From the NCBI GenBank assembly GCA_036345935.2, contig JADWOT020000001.1, positions 29,889,062-29,953,061 on the forward strand: a stretch of DNA of 64,000 bases, in the 5' to 3' direction. The notes beneath the pieces were generated by a model. It saw nothing but the letters and a program-made list of their open reading frames with translations, was not told the origin of the DNA and ran no database searches. The position numbers and the translations under genes are program-made. Positions 21,940-33,610 of the stretch are shown piece by piece (positions within the stretch are counted from its first letter, which is position 1; each line of letters begins with the position of its first letter). The stretch is from Taenia hydatigena (lineage: Eukaryota; Platyhelminthes; Cestoda; Cyclophyllidea; Taeniidae).

Positions 21940-23060
21940 GCACTTTTACCTCTTTCCACCCACCACCATCACAGCTACTGACCCTACATTCTACCTCCAT
22001 CACTTCGCTCGCATTCAAAATCCTTTCGTTCTTTCCTTCCTTCTTTTGTTCTTTCTTTCTTTTTTTCCACCCCTTTCCTCATTCTTGTTTCTCCTTTTGC
22101 ATTTTTATCCAACAATTTAAAAGGGGAAGTAAAGGTCCCTTCATTCTTTCCTCCTCACATTTTACTATTATTTATGTACTACGCGTTGCACCGCATTGCT
22201 ACAAATCATTCATCTAAATGCATCTTTTTTTATAACAAGAAGAACCAAACAATAATATTGGGAAAAGTCAAGCGCTTTTTCTCTTTTCCTAATATTCTTT
22301 AGGCTTCATCAGGCGCGCTAGTAACATTTTCTCTTTTTATCATCTTTACCGCTGTCGCATTTCCGTGACACACATTTTCATTCACTTATTCCTTGCCTTT
22401 CTTGCACCCTCCTTTTTGGATCTTTTATGCATTCCACATTGTTCAAGTCCCTTCTGTCTCCTTCTTTTTTCACGCTCTTTGTAAGTGACGAACTACCAGC
22501 TTCCTACCCTCCTTCCTTCATTTATTTATTGTTGGCGAATTTATTTATTTCCCTTTCAATTTTCCTATTTAAAATAAGTAGAACAATAATTTGTTAAGCA
22601 ATTACTTTTCTTTTCCTAAAAGGTTTTACCTCACAATTTTTGGATTTTATCGCACCGTCGCACACACCTGACACACACTTGTATTAGCAATTTACCATTC
22701 TCTTCTACCCCCTTTCAAATCCCATCACTGATACTGTTATTTTAGGTCTCATACACACATACATGCATCACTGCCTCTTCTCCTTCATCCCATTATCTAG
22801 CATTCCCTCCTCCTCGCCTTCCTTCCCATTTTCTTCCCTTCTGCATTTTCGCCTCACCGACACAAAGAAACGCTTGACCCCATTCTCAATTTCTTGTCCT
22901 CTTCTTCTTCTTCTCTACTCTTTCTTTTATTCATTCATTCATTTACCACAGACGTCTCCTTCCTTCCTCTTCCTCCTTTACCACTCGTAATTCTTTCTTC
23001 TTTATTGTCACACAAACACGCGCACACACACCAGCGAGAAACAAATTTAAGTCGCCCTCT
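21940..23060 (+). repeat. Pyrimidine-rich tract
   Basis: About 1.1 kb is dominated by CTT, TTCC and TCC on the plus strand. Open frames here (for example 21825-22217 and 22763-22990) give Phe/Ser/Leu-rich products that simply reflect base composition. I see no exon. CACACA stretches near 23015 follow. Confidence 0.7.
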
Positions 23061-23499
23061 TCATCAGGAATGAAATCGGGACTGACAGCCGGGCAGATCC
23101 CACTCACACCTTTCCCTTGCCACTACAATCTGTGCCGCAGTCTCTACATACATCACACCTATTACGATAAGAACGTCTATCCAAACAAAATGCGCATGAT
23201 TCCATTTTTTTTGTCTGACCAACTAATCAACATGACGAATGCGTTCGCACCATTAACAAGCCCCCACATTTTCTAAAAATTGTCTTATCGGTGGTAATTT
23301 GCATGCAACCATAGATTCCTAACTACAAAAAGATTCGGGGATCCTTTTATGATTATGGCGGTGGATAACTCTAGTACTCGTCTCATTTGTCATCATCACC
23401 CCAGCCAGATCTTCTCCATTTAGGCAGTAAGAATAGTGCTACTGGCACTGACAATGAGTAATAGCACAATTCTGTCGCAACATTGCATAGCCTTACGAA

Positions 23500-23790
23500 A
23501 TTTGCTCTAAATTTTTCACATTACCCGCTCAAACATATTCGCAGTTGAATGTTGTAACTGATGACGCAGGACTATACGTGGTTGGCTCCATTTTAGCCAA
23601 TCGCCGCGCAACCCATTTGGTGCACACTCCTACCTTTCATCGGCCCTTGGGTGGTGCCACCCAATTCAGATGTGACGGAGGCGTCTTTGGAGACAAGAGC
23701 GATAATTGTAGTGTAAGAATGCATTCCATTACCACAAGCCTCCAAACAACGGTTTCATTGGTGTCTACGCCTGTTTTCTAGCCACGAGGC
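23500..23790 (+). repeat. Old member of the palindrome repeat family
   Basis: The series CGCAGTTGAATG, GATGTGACGGAGGCG and CATTACCACAAGC in this order parallels 29935-30125 and the complements of 27180-27060 and 30750-30590. It is the most diverged copy of the 25-33 kb cluster. Confidence 0.5.
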
Positions 23791-23794
23791 GTGT

Positions 23795-25585
23795 TTATTG
23801 GGGGGTTTTCATTCAATCATGATTTGGTACAGCTTTACGCTTCTTCGCATTCGTTAGCGGTTGCACACTCGAGGGAATGAAGCACTACGCAGACTCCTGT
23901 GCAAACAGGTTTGCAAGTAAGCAATGGTGTGAGCAGCGGCGACAGCTCCATATTGACGTGCGGGTAGCACAAATGAGGCACCGTAGAAGAGCCAATGTAT
24001 TGACTCCTGACTGACAATGTTTCGATGCCTGTGGGACCCAATTACTGAGCTAGGAATGTTCTCTCCAGTAAATGTCAAGAAATCATTTCGTATAATTGCA
24101 CAAGACTCTGCAAGTGTTTCTTTTCCACATAAGGCAATGCCTAATAGAATTAGTGCCTCTTGGCTGAGGCAGCAAAGCCAATCATTAAGTCACTAGTTGC
24201 GGCACAGTGAGTTGGCAACATTCTTGTAATCGTTGGATTTTGGGTTAAGTAGAATGTCTAATCAACGGCGTCTAGTAGACGGTGCTACTTCGACAGAAAT
24301 GAAGACCTTCCTGAGTATCAACGCCGTGATTGCAAATGGCCTAAATTCACCGTTTGAATGGCCGAGGAAATAACTTAGTTGTAGAGATTTCAAGCACTCA
24401 TAGCAAACTGGCAGGATAGTGTGAAGAGTAACTAGGAGCGATTGACGAAACTGCAATGTTAATGCATCAGCTGCGTGGATAACAATGACCAGCTATAATT
24501 AATGACAGATGGCGAAGGAGACGTTTTTGTTACTTGAATGGAGGTGAGTCAACGGGAGGACGTGACTTGTGGGTCAGGGTCTATTTACGAGCTGGTGACG
24601 AGTGAGTACCCCATAGACGTAGCCTGAGACCATCTTTGTGCCTGTGTCAGGGTACAAGACCCTTACTGTCTTGATCATGTCCATTCACAATGAAAAATAA
24701 GCTTCGGGACTAGAGCTGTCATTGATGCACTTGGCCACCCGGAAAGGAGCGTGAAAGCGATNTAAAAGGCTTTTGAAATGTTAGCATGATCAGTATCTCG
24801 TAGTGCATTACACAAAGTAGGGAAAAGAGCTGCTTTTCTGTGCTGAGGTGCATTATCAAAATTGGTTGCCCTTGAGGAGTTCCTGTATCCCCTGCTTGGT
24901 TTCATATCCCTCAAACGTGTTCTTGTGTACATTGCGATGTAACTGTTTTTATTCGCAGTCAACCTTAGTTGACTGTATTCATCAATTAAGAGCAACAAGG
25001 AAAGGAATGAGTTGGCATAGTATCAGAATGAAGATTCGCGACTCAGCTTAAAGACTAGTCTTTCGATGGCATGACCAGCCCTAATGTGCAATTGACGTCC
25101 GATTCTCGAGATTACAGATTTCCATTTGCTTGGATGCAGTCACATGGATTCCCATCATGTCTACGGAACAGTGGAGAAGGTTCTGCTCTGTTCTGTTCTT
25201 TCCTATCTCTTCCACAAATGCACTCTCATGAAATTGAGGTTGGCAGTGGTAGAGGTGTTCTAGGAACACCGCACTGAATGGCAGAAGCAGTAGTTAACAT
25301 TAATTAGAACTGCTTACTTGACTGATTTGCATTAATAAATGCTGGTTCCTGTTCAAGACTAGAGCTCTGGCTTGACTCACCCAAGGTGGACGATCTTCAA
25401 GATGTTGACTTCCTGAACATATCCCTTCCACATGCCGCACCACTCATCAGAGCTGGATTTTTGAGCTTTCAGTGACCTCACCTACGTCCATCGCTCCTAC
25501 CTTCGGACTTGGATAAACTTGCACCGTAATGATGAAAGCTGGCAGTCATGCCACTTTTGAAACCTTTTTGCCTGCAGAAACATAA
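23795..25585. other. No gene recognised; one ambiguous base
   Basis: There is no clear exon or repeat. A 107-codon minus frame (24675-24998) runs through the single undetermined base N at 24762 and has no recognised motif. Confidence 0.4.
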
Positions 25586-25587
25586 CC

Positions 25588-26549
25588 GCAGAAATTGGAG
25601 TAATGAAGATGCTACGAGACACGCCTAGTCTCTACAGTGTGAAATTTCTCCACCTCCCTATTGGGTCTTCAAATCCCTTTCTATTCTTGCGCTACTGTTG
25701 CTTTCGTTCAAATTGCCATCATTCATATCCCCTTACACCAACGTTTCCAAATGCCACTTCTGTGTCCACCAAATACTCGTGCTTAAGCCACCTCTGACAG
25801 GTGTCAAAATCAGAACTTAGCCAAGATTCCTCTTGCACAACACAGTGAAAATCTACCGAGCCGCCGCATTACGGATCTTTTTCATAAGAGCCGCTTAAGC
25901 TTAATGAATGCACCTACTTTGCCTTTGCTGTTAGAGACAGCAGCTTCACTTATGGACTAAGGCAAGCCTAAGTGGTTGAGGAGTGAGAGAGTTAAGAGGC
26001 TGTAGAATTAGGATTGGGTACAACAGAACCTCTGAACTCATCACTGCTAAATACCTGATCATGTCTCACTTAGGAGGAGAGGGGCTTACTTAATCATGTG
26101 TGAAGCTCTCATTCCTGATATTCGTCTGTGTTTCAAGAGACAAACAAGCAACGCGTGCCTCAAGGACAGTTCATGCTAACACATTTAATTACACTGAGTC
26201 GTGCGGAAGGATAAGTGGTTCATTGATGCGAGACTGCATAGAAAGGCGATGGTTCATGACTTACACATAGGACCGACCTCGTCGCTCTTTCCCTCAACCT
26301 TTGTAGTCCCTCTGTCAAGCCAAATTGTAATCTTGACTAGCCCATTCTAGCTACTTATAGTCCATCAGGACAGTTGACATATTGCACAAACCTTAGACAC
26401 AGCCGCCTATGCGCCCTACTTTCATTCCTTACACCAGCGCACTGGCAGTTGAATGCGATGACTGCCGACACATAAACTCCAAATATCGGTTCTGTTTGGA
26501 CATTTCGTCTGACATTTATTGTCCTTTGAGTGGCTCCACCTGATTCAGG
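25588..26549 (+). repeat. Palindrome 1, left arm (962 bp)
   Basis: It is the reverse complement of 27081-28042. Paired coordinates sum to 53630 at both ends, so there is no net indel. Over most of its length identity is about 97% by eye. The arm carries a 111-codon minus frame ending in the conserved AVIAFNCQCAGVRNE and RLCLRFVQYVNCPDGL motifs. Confidence 0.95.
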
Positions 26550-27080
26550 TGCATTGGGCACCAAATATTCTCCCTCATCCAACATACATTTTTGAAACGC
26601 TTTGAGTTGGGCATGGGAAAGTATTGGGTGCCTTGGTATAATAATAATGATTCCCTTTAAATCTCTCCTATGAAAATGCTTTTTATACATGGGTTCCGGA
26701 CGGTTCCTTTAAAATTAAACATTTAAACTTTGGAATCATGCCAGTTTTTTCTGGGCTCCTCTTTCCGCCTAGTCTGAATTTTAGTCTTTTAGACTTCTGC
26801 TCTTTTCACTAACAAAGGCCAAAGATGCAGGAATGGGCAAACGCACAAAGTGAACTTGGTGGACTCGGTTTCTGTTTAGGACTGGTCCCCAATATGTTGA
26901 TGAGGTCTTTTCCTCTTTGCTTGCTCCATAGCTTGTCATCTGCTTCGATTCATTACCACCTAATTTAGTGTGATTGGCACAACTCGGGGCATCAAAGGAA
27001 TTGTGACTAGGCAGCCTGCGGTAATTGACAGCATGCTCACACCCATTCATCGCACTTTGTCTTTAAAGGAGCCTCCGTCA
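26550..27080 (-). repeat. Palindrome 1 spacer, part of the repeat monomer
   Basis: The 531-bp spacer is not unique. Its reverse complement continues the right arm exactly as in the third copy (32075-32860), so the right arm plus spacer is one near-full-length monomer in minus orientation. About 215 bp found in the third copy (32368-32585) are absent here. Confidence 0.8.
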
Positions 27081-28042
27081 CACCCGATTCGGGTGGAGCC
27101 ACTCAAAGGACAAAAAATGTCAGACGAAATGACTAAACAGAACCGGGTATTTGGAAATTTTGTGTCGGCAGTCATCGCATTCAACTGCCAGTGCGCTGGT
27201 GTAAGGAATGAAAGCGGGGCACATAGGCGGCTGTGTCTAAGGTTTGTGCGATATGTCAACTGTCCTGATGGACTATAAGTAGCTAGAATGGGCTAGTCAA
27301 GATCACAATTTGGCTTGACAGAGGGACTACGAAGGTTGAGGGAAAGGGCGACGAGGTCGGTCCTATGTGTAAGTCATGAACCATCGCCTTTCTATGCAGT
27401 CTCGCATCAATGAACCACTTATCCTTCCGCACGACTCAGTGTAATTAAATGTGTTAGCATGAACTGTCCTTGAGGCACGCGTTGCTTGTTTGTCTCTTGA
27501 AACACAGACGAATATCAGGAATGAGAGCTTCACACATGATTAAGTAAGCCCCTCTCCTCCTAAGTGAGACATGATCAGGTATTTAGCAGTGATGAGTTCA
27601 GAGGTTCTGTTGTACCCAATCCTAATTCTACAGCCTCTTAACTCTCTCACTCCTCAACCACTTAGGCTTGCCTTAGTCCATAAGTGAAGCTGCTGTCTCT
27701 AACAGCAAAGGCAAAGTAGGTGCATTCATTAAGCTTAAGTGGATCTCATGAAAAAGATCCGTAATGAGGCAGCTCTGTAGATTTTCACTGTGTTGTGCAA
27801 GAGGAATCTTGGCTAAGTTCTGATTTTGACGCCTGGCATAGGTGGCTTAAGCACGAGTATTTGGTGGACACAGAAGTGGCATTTGGAAACGTTGGTGTAA
27901 GGGGATATGAATGATGGCAATTTGAACGAAACCAACAGTAGCGCAAGAATAGAAAGGGATTTGAAGACCCAATAGGGAGGTGGAGAAATTTCACACTGTA
28001 GAGACTAGGCATGTCTCGTAGCATCTTCATTACTCCAATTTC
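27081..28042 (-). repeat. Palindrome 1, right arm
   Basis: This is the inverted partner of 25588-26549. The plus strand carries a 102-codon frame (26970-27278) that shares AVIAFNCQCAGVRNE and the NCPDGL end with the left arm and with 31890-32000, where the frame is less intact. The product is unknown. Confidence 0.95.
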
Positions 28043-28044
28043 TG

Positions 28045-28960
28045 TTCTACAAGGAACTTTTGGATCAGAGGCATGCAAATAGGCTCTGTCCATTTAAGAC
28101 AAACAGTTAATGCGGTGCTGTATATGGCATTCAGATGTGTCACAGGGATTATCCAAGCCAAGTCGGATTGCACAATTGCCATCATCGATGTGAGTGGTGG
28201 CTTGATGCGAGACGATGTGCTCTCGTGTACGCAATGGAAGATGGCAATGACATCACCCCGATCAACCAGCTTGGGATGAGTTTCTACCTGGTTATAAGTA
28301 TCCTGCAACCTATCGTCGAATTCAACGATTAAATACAAAGTGGGTATTTATCATTAGCTAGCAACTCATTGATCATTCGGCCGCGGAATGGGAAACTGTT
28401 GAGTCGTTGCATCCAGTTAATTCTATGAATTTAGAATTCCTACGCGCATATCTACCACGACAAATTTCATTTTACTTGCCGTTCCCTTTTGACACCATCC
28501 AATCCCTTTCTTTAGCCCTTTTTGTGTCTTCACCTCTCTTGAATTTATGTAACTACTATTCTTGACACAATCAGCATCAATATTATCGAAGTCTTCTCAT
28601 CTATTCCTTTTCTTATTCTGACCGGCTCCAAGTGGCGATTCGGTTCAGAGCCATTTTTACTGACTGTTCAATTTCCATTCACCTTATAGTCATCCGACCT
28701 TCACTGAATCTAGGATTAAGGCACACACTCATTGGGTCTATCCATGCACTAATCCGTTTCTGATCTGGGGCTTTCCATAAACTCGCGAAGTCAAGGTCAA
28801 CGAACGATGACCCGCTCCCTACAACACTGCCCGCTTCTACCACTTCGTTCAAATAGTTTCTCATTTTCTGAGGTGTCTTTTTATGCTAGACTGGAAGGTG
28901 AATGTGTTCCTCATCGAGACCCTCTGAATGTCGCTAACTTTTTATTGTCTGCCATTCTTT
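28045..28960. other. No gene recognised between the palindromes
   Basis: A 102-codon minus frame (28030-28338) and short plus frames occur, without motif or splice support. 28490-28650 is T/C-rich. Confidence 0.35.
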
Positions 28961-28964
28961 GTGT

Positions 28965-30246
28965 CACCTGATTTGCCCCATGGTGGCATGAAATCAAGAC
29001 CGTTTTATTGCATCTTAAAGCAAAATGAAATATTGTTTGCCCTTGTTAACCTAAAAGAACTTATGAGTCAAAAGTTAAGATTGAGGCCCTCCTTTGCTTG
29101 TACGCTAATGCTTCACTAGCCCAGTAACTATAAAGAAGGTCATGACTACCGGATTAAGGTTGTGCCCGAATTGCCGCGATGTTTGCAAGTGTTGCGCGAT
29201 TCTACCTCTTACCGCCTGCTCTGCAACAAGAGGACAGTGAACTTATAAGGTTATTTAATTTACTGGGCCGCATCAGGCTCATGTAGTGAATCATGAGATA
29301 AAAAGGAACGTAAGAGGACACAAAGTTCAGCTCTACATCCTATATCTTGTTTTAGCTTCTTCGAGGGTTAAAGACCTGAGACCAGCTGACAAGTTGCTGG
29401 ATCAATGCATGCTTAAGGCAATGGACAAAAAATGCCATAGTGGGGCCAATTTACACTCATTAATAAATGCATTATGAATGGAATATTAAAAAATAATGCT
29501 TACCGATGGAAGAAAAAGAGCTGAAGAGCACAATAAAACCGCTAAAATAATCGCTCCTGGCCCCTTTGTCGTGTCCTTCCTGATGCGATAGGTGCTTGCC
29601 CAATCAGGTGTGAAGCGCTTGTTCCTGATTTTGTCGGTAGAAAAAAGGACAACAAAACAAAGTGCGCCCTGAGGGCAGACTTTAGCTGTCACCCTTAAAT
29701 GGACTAAGCAAATGCAAAGAAATGAACATTGTATTTTTGCGCGACTCTATGAAGCGATTATGGTTAATGACTCGCAAGCCGAGCCGAGTATGCAGCTGCT
29801 CTTATTCGGCCTATGTGCTCACTCTCCGATGTCAAATTGTGCCCCTACACTCTTACAACTGATAACAACTAGCTGAATTCTTAGGCATTGCCACCTTTGG
29901 GTTTTAGCTTCCTTTCTTGCCCTAAAGCATTAGCAGTTGAATGCATGTCTGCTGGCACGAGGAATTTAATTGTCTGACTCTGTCAAGTCAATCGACACGT
30001 GACTCCTCATGTGTCTGTTATCGGCTCTTGAGTGGCTCCACCTAATTTGGGTGTGACGGAGGCGCCTTGAAATGCGGAGCACAAAAACTCTGGTGTAGGT
30101 ATGCGCCCCATTACCACAAACTGTGCTCAAAGATGCGTCATTCACTGAGCGTGGTCGCAAGCAGTTGGGGTAAATGATAAGCAAGGTTGTTAAGGCTGTT
30201 TCAATTCTCGTAGCCATTTTCCTTCACTTCAGGAGGAACACCTTTT
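28965..30246 (+). repeat. Palindrome 2, left arm (1.28 kb)
   Basis: Its reverse complement matches 30462-31625 at roughly 88-90% by eye. It carries about 80 bp near 29565-29650 (CTGATTTTGTCGGTAG region) that are absent in the right arm but present in the palindrome-1 family at about 26110 and 31645, linking the two families. Confidence 0.9.
29966..30217 (-). CDS. 83-codon frame kept in both arms (left)
   Basis: The minus-strand frame starts MATRIETALTTLLIIYPN. Its counterpart in the right arm (30491-30742, plus) has the same length and stop position. Shared segments include NDASLSTVCGNGAHTYTR and SRRLRHTQIRWSHSRADNRH. The hydrophobic N-terminus resembles a signal peptide. No family is recognised, and low arm divergence alone could keep both frames open. 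Confidence 0.25.
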   Translation of the reverse strand: MATRIETALTTLLIIYPNCLRPRSVNDASLSTVCGNGAHTYTRVFVLRISRRLRHTQIRWSHSRADNRHMRSHVSIDLTESDN

Positions 30247-30461
30247 ATGCATTGTTTGGGTGCCTTACGGTAGTATTAAGATACTAGCCAATATGGGTCA
30301 AATGTCACGGTTTGCCTCAGACAGCTTGTATTCAAATGGTGACCATGTCGTGCTTTTAAAATGATTACCACCTCTGTGGAATCCTGTAAAGTGTTAAAGA
30401 TTGTACCTTAAAGTTTCAGAAGTTTCGAAAACATTAAAATGAATGAAAATTATTTCGTATT
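30247..30461. other. Palindrome 2 loop
   Basis: 215 bp, AT-rich at its right side, with no feature seen. Confidence 0.6.
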
Positions 30462-30490
30462 AAAGGTGTTTCCCCCTAAAGTGAAGGAAA

Positions 30491-30742
30491 ATGGCTGCGA
30501 GAATTAAAACAGCCTCAACAACCTTGCTTATAGTTTACCTTAACTTCTTGCGACCACACCCCGCGAATGACGCATCTTTGAGCACAGTTTGTGGTAATGG
30601 GGCGCATACCTACACCAGAGCTATTGTGCTCCGCATTTCAAGGCGCCTCCGTCACACCCAAATTAGGTGGAGCCACTCAAGAGCCGATAACAGACACAAG
30701 AGGAGTCACGTGTTGTTTGGCTTAACAGAGTCATACAATTAA
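30491..30742 (+). CDS. 83-codon frame kept in both arms (right)
   Basis: It is the partner of the frame at 29966-30217, starting MAARIKTASTTLLIVYLN. It differs from the left-arm frame by about 12 residues across 83. The role is unknown. Confidence 0.25.
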   Translation: MAARIKTASTTLLIVYLNFLRPHPANDASLSTVCGNGAHTYTRAIVLRISRRLRHTQIRWSHSRADNRHKRSHVLFGLTESYN

Positions 30743-30998
30743 ATTCTTCGTGTCAGCAGTCATGCATTCAACTGCTAATGCTTTAGGGCAAGAAAACAAG
30801 CTAAAACGCAAAGGTGACAATGCCTAAGAATTCAGCTAGTTGTTAACAGTTGTAAGAGTGTAGAAGCAAAATTTGACATCAGAGAGGGAGCAAACAGGCC
30901 GAATAAGAGCAGCTACATACTCGGCTCGGCTTGCGAGTCATAAACCATAATCTCTTCGTAGAGTCATAGAGTCATTCCTTTGCATTTGCTTAGTCCAT

Positions 30999-31223
30999 TT
31001 AGGGGTGACAACCAAAGGCTGCCCTCAGGGCGCACTTTGTTTTGTTGTTGCCAGGAGCGATTATTTCAATGATTCTAGTGTGCTCTTTAGCCCTCTTGTC
31101 TTCCGACAGTAAGCATTTTTTAATAATCCATTCAAAATGCATCACTATGGCATTTTTGCCCACTGCCCTAAGCATGCATTGATCTAGCGACCCATCTGCT
31201 GGTCGCAGGTCTTTAACCCTCAA
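30999..31223 (-). pseudogene. 74-codon helical frame, broken in the other arm
   Basis: The minus frame opens at a TTG codon and encodes KDLRPADGSLDQCML, then a Lys/Glu-rich helical part and an end AAFGCHP. The matching left-arm sequence (about 29370-29700) keeps KDLRPAD and DQCMLKA but is interrupted by frameshifts and the extra 80 bp. It looks like a decaying coding relic of the repeat. The family is not recognised. Confidence 0.3.
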
Positions 31224-31625
31224 GAAGTTAAACCAAGATATAAGATGTAGAGCTGAAATTTCTGTCCTCTTACGTTCCTCTTTATCTCATGATTCCCTAC
31301 ATAGGCTTGATGCGACCCAGTAAATTAAATGCACTTACAAGTTCACTGCCCTCTTATTATTGCAGAGCAGACGGTAAGAGGTAGAATCGAGCAACACTTG
31401 CAAGCATCGCGACATTTCGAGCACAACCCCAATTCGGTAGTCATGAGCTCCTTCATAGCTACTGGGCTAGAGAAGCATTAACGCACAAGCAAAGGAGGGC
31501 CTCAATCTTAACTTTTGACGCATAAATTCTTTTAGGTTTGCAGGGGCACACAATAATTCATTTTCCTTTAAGATGCAATAAAACGGTCTTGATTTCATGC
31601 CACCATAGGGCAAATCAAGTGATTA

Positions 31626-32865
31626 GATGTAAAGCCCTCATTCCTGATTTTCGTCGGTAGTTCAAGAGACAAACAAGCAATGCGTGCCTCAAGGATAGTT
31701 CATGCTAACACATTTAATTGTACTGAGTCGTGCGGAAGGATAAGTGGTTCATTGATGCGAGACTGCATAGAAAGGCGATGGTTCATGACTTGCACATAGG
31801 ACCGACCTTGTCGCCCTTTCCCTTAACCTTCGTAGTCCCTCTGTCAAGCCAAATTGTGATCTTGACTAGCCCATTCGAGCTACTTGCAGTCCATCTGGAC
31901 AGTTGACATATTGCATAAATCTTAGACACAGCCGCCTATGCGCCCTACTTTCATTCCTTACACCAGCGCACTGGCAGTTGAATGCGATGACTGTCGACAC
32001 AAAAACTCCAAATACCCGGTTCTGTTTAGTCATTTTGTCTGACATTTTTGCCCCTTGAGTGGCTCAATCCGATTCGGGTGTGACGGAGGCTCCTTTAAAG
32101 ACAAAGTGCGATGAATGGGTGTGAGCATGCTGTCAGTTACCGCAGGTTGCCTAGTCACAAATCCTTTGATGTCTCCGCCTGTTCAAATGCAATACTTGTC
32201 ATTGTGCTCTGAGTTGTGCCGATCACATTAGGTGAGGTGGTAATGAATCGAAGTAGATGACAATTTATGGAGCAAGCAAAGAGAAAAAGACCTCATCAAC
32301 ATATTGGGGACCAGTCCTAAACAGAAACCGAGTCCACCAAGTTCACTTTGTGCGTTTGCCCATTCCTGCGTCTGGTCAGCGAAGCGAATCGCAAAATTCA
32401 GCGTTTTACCTTCTCATCCTTTTATAAAAACAAAGTTACCCTAAATTTCACTTGCAGTTCCTGTGCATAGTAATTTATCGCGAGTCTCAGAGTGCTTTTT
32501 GGGCGGCCACTCTGCTCGACCACTTAGGTGATCCTTTTTAGTTCTCTGTTTTCGTACTCAATACACTCTTCACAGCGCAAATCTCTCTTTGGCCTTTGTT
32601 AGTGAAAAGAGCAGAAATCAAAAAGACTAAAATTCGACTAGGCGAAAATTAGAGCCCAGAAAAACTGGCATGAATCCAGTGTTTAAATACTTAATTTTAA
32701 AGGAACCGTCCAGAACCCATGTATAAAAAGCATTTTCATAGTAGAGGTTCAAAGGAAACTGTTATTACAAGGCACTTAATACGTTCCCAAGCCAACTCGA
32801 AGCGTTTCAAAAATGCATGTTGGATTAGGGAGAATATTTGGTGCCCAATACAAACTCAATCTCTT
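31626..32865 (+). repeat. Third monomer of the palindrome-1 family
   Basis: The plus strand follows the reverse complement of 27530-26550 through AAGTGGTTCATTGATGCGAG (about 31742), GTGTGACGGAGGCTCC (about 32078) and GAGAATATTTGGTGCCCAAT (about 32840). It has about 215 extra bp at 32368-32585. Divergence from palindrome 1 is higher than between the palindrome-1 arms. Confidence 0.85.
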
Positions 32866-33069
32866 CCCACCTTTACATCCCATCCAATAGCTTAGTGCGA
32901 TTGTACTTAATTTGGATTTCTGCATTCATTCTCATCATCGTGAATACTTCGAGAATAAGAATTACTTTACTCATGAACGCATGATTTCGCAGCTGGCTGC
33001 TCTCATGATGCCGTAGTTAGAAGAAGAGAGGGGCACTAGAACGACAAAATAAAACAATCTTGAGAGCCC

Positions 33070-33230
33070 GGTGGAGGAAGTAGGCATGTCTGAGAAGGCA
33101 AGAGTTTTGAGTGTAACTCCCCCATACTCATTGCAATGATGTCTGCGGATTGTGGACTAGAGGGAAGACGACTGTGATCTGCATCAAAGCTACCAGCTGC
33201 ATCCACCTCAGGTGATGTCCTCGTGGCATT
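33070..33230 (+). repeat. Direct repeat, partner 34316-34470
   Basis: About 155 bp shared with 34316-34470 (GGCATGTCTGAGAAGGCAAG through GATGTCCTCGTGGCA-type ends) at roughly 88% identity, 1.25 kb apart. Confidence 0.8.
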
Positions 33231-33610
33231 GCCACATCAAGTGCTAATTTTCACTATCCATTTTGAAACTCTTCGTTTAAAAGAGAATGGGATAAGCAGT
33301 GGTGCTTTAAGTGGGTAGGTGAGTACGTGTGGGGAAGCGATGGTCGCCCATAGGAGGTGGTCGGAATTAGTCGAATAAGTAATGGAAGGAAACAGTAAAT
33401 GTACTTGTAATCTACTAGAATTACCGATATTCACTGCGGTCGTCACCTCTCAAGTTCACTTCACTTCTTAGCATCGAACCATCGCCCACCTGTCCCACTA
33501 GTCAAATGCTCTCACATTCGATAACTTCATATTTTTCATATAGTCGTCGGATTGACACATGTGACAAGCCATACAAAGGTGACTGTACTGCCAGTGTGTT
33601 GGCATAGGCA
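33200..33610 (-). repeat. Inverted copy of 10810-11080 plus 42295-42470
   Basis: The reverse complement of 33220-33480 follows the end of the 10.8-11.1 kb sequence. The reverse complement of 33450-33610 follows 42295-42470 (AATGTGAGAGCATTTG at 42378). This copy bridges two pieces that are separate elsewhere. Confidence 0.6.

Larger units (their letters stand above)
30462..31625 (-). repeat. Palindrome 2, right arm (1.16 kb)
   Basis: This is the inverted partner of 28965-30246. It directly abuts the third copy of the other family at about 31626. Confidence 0.9.

Noticed and set aside
22630..22645. Sm-site-like AATTTTTGG suggesting an snRNA
   Set aside because: No flanking stems or conserved snRNA sequence.
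21825..22990. Frames in the pyrimidine-rich tract
   Set aside because: Phe/Ser/Leu-rich products follow from CTT/TCC composition.
25588..32865. CRISPR array or tandem satellite
   Set aside because: There are no short regularly spaced repeats. The copies are kilobase-scale and alternate in orientation.
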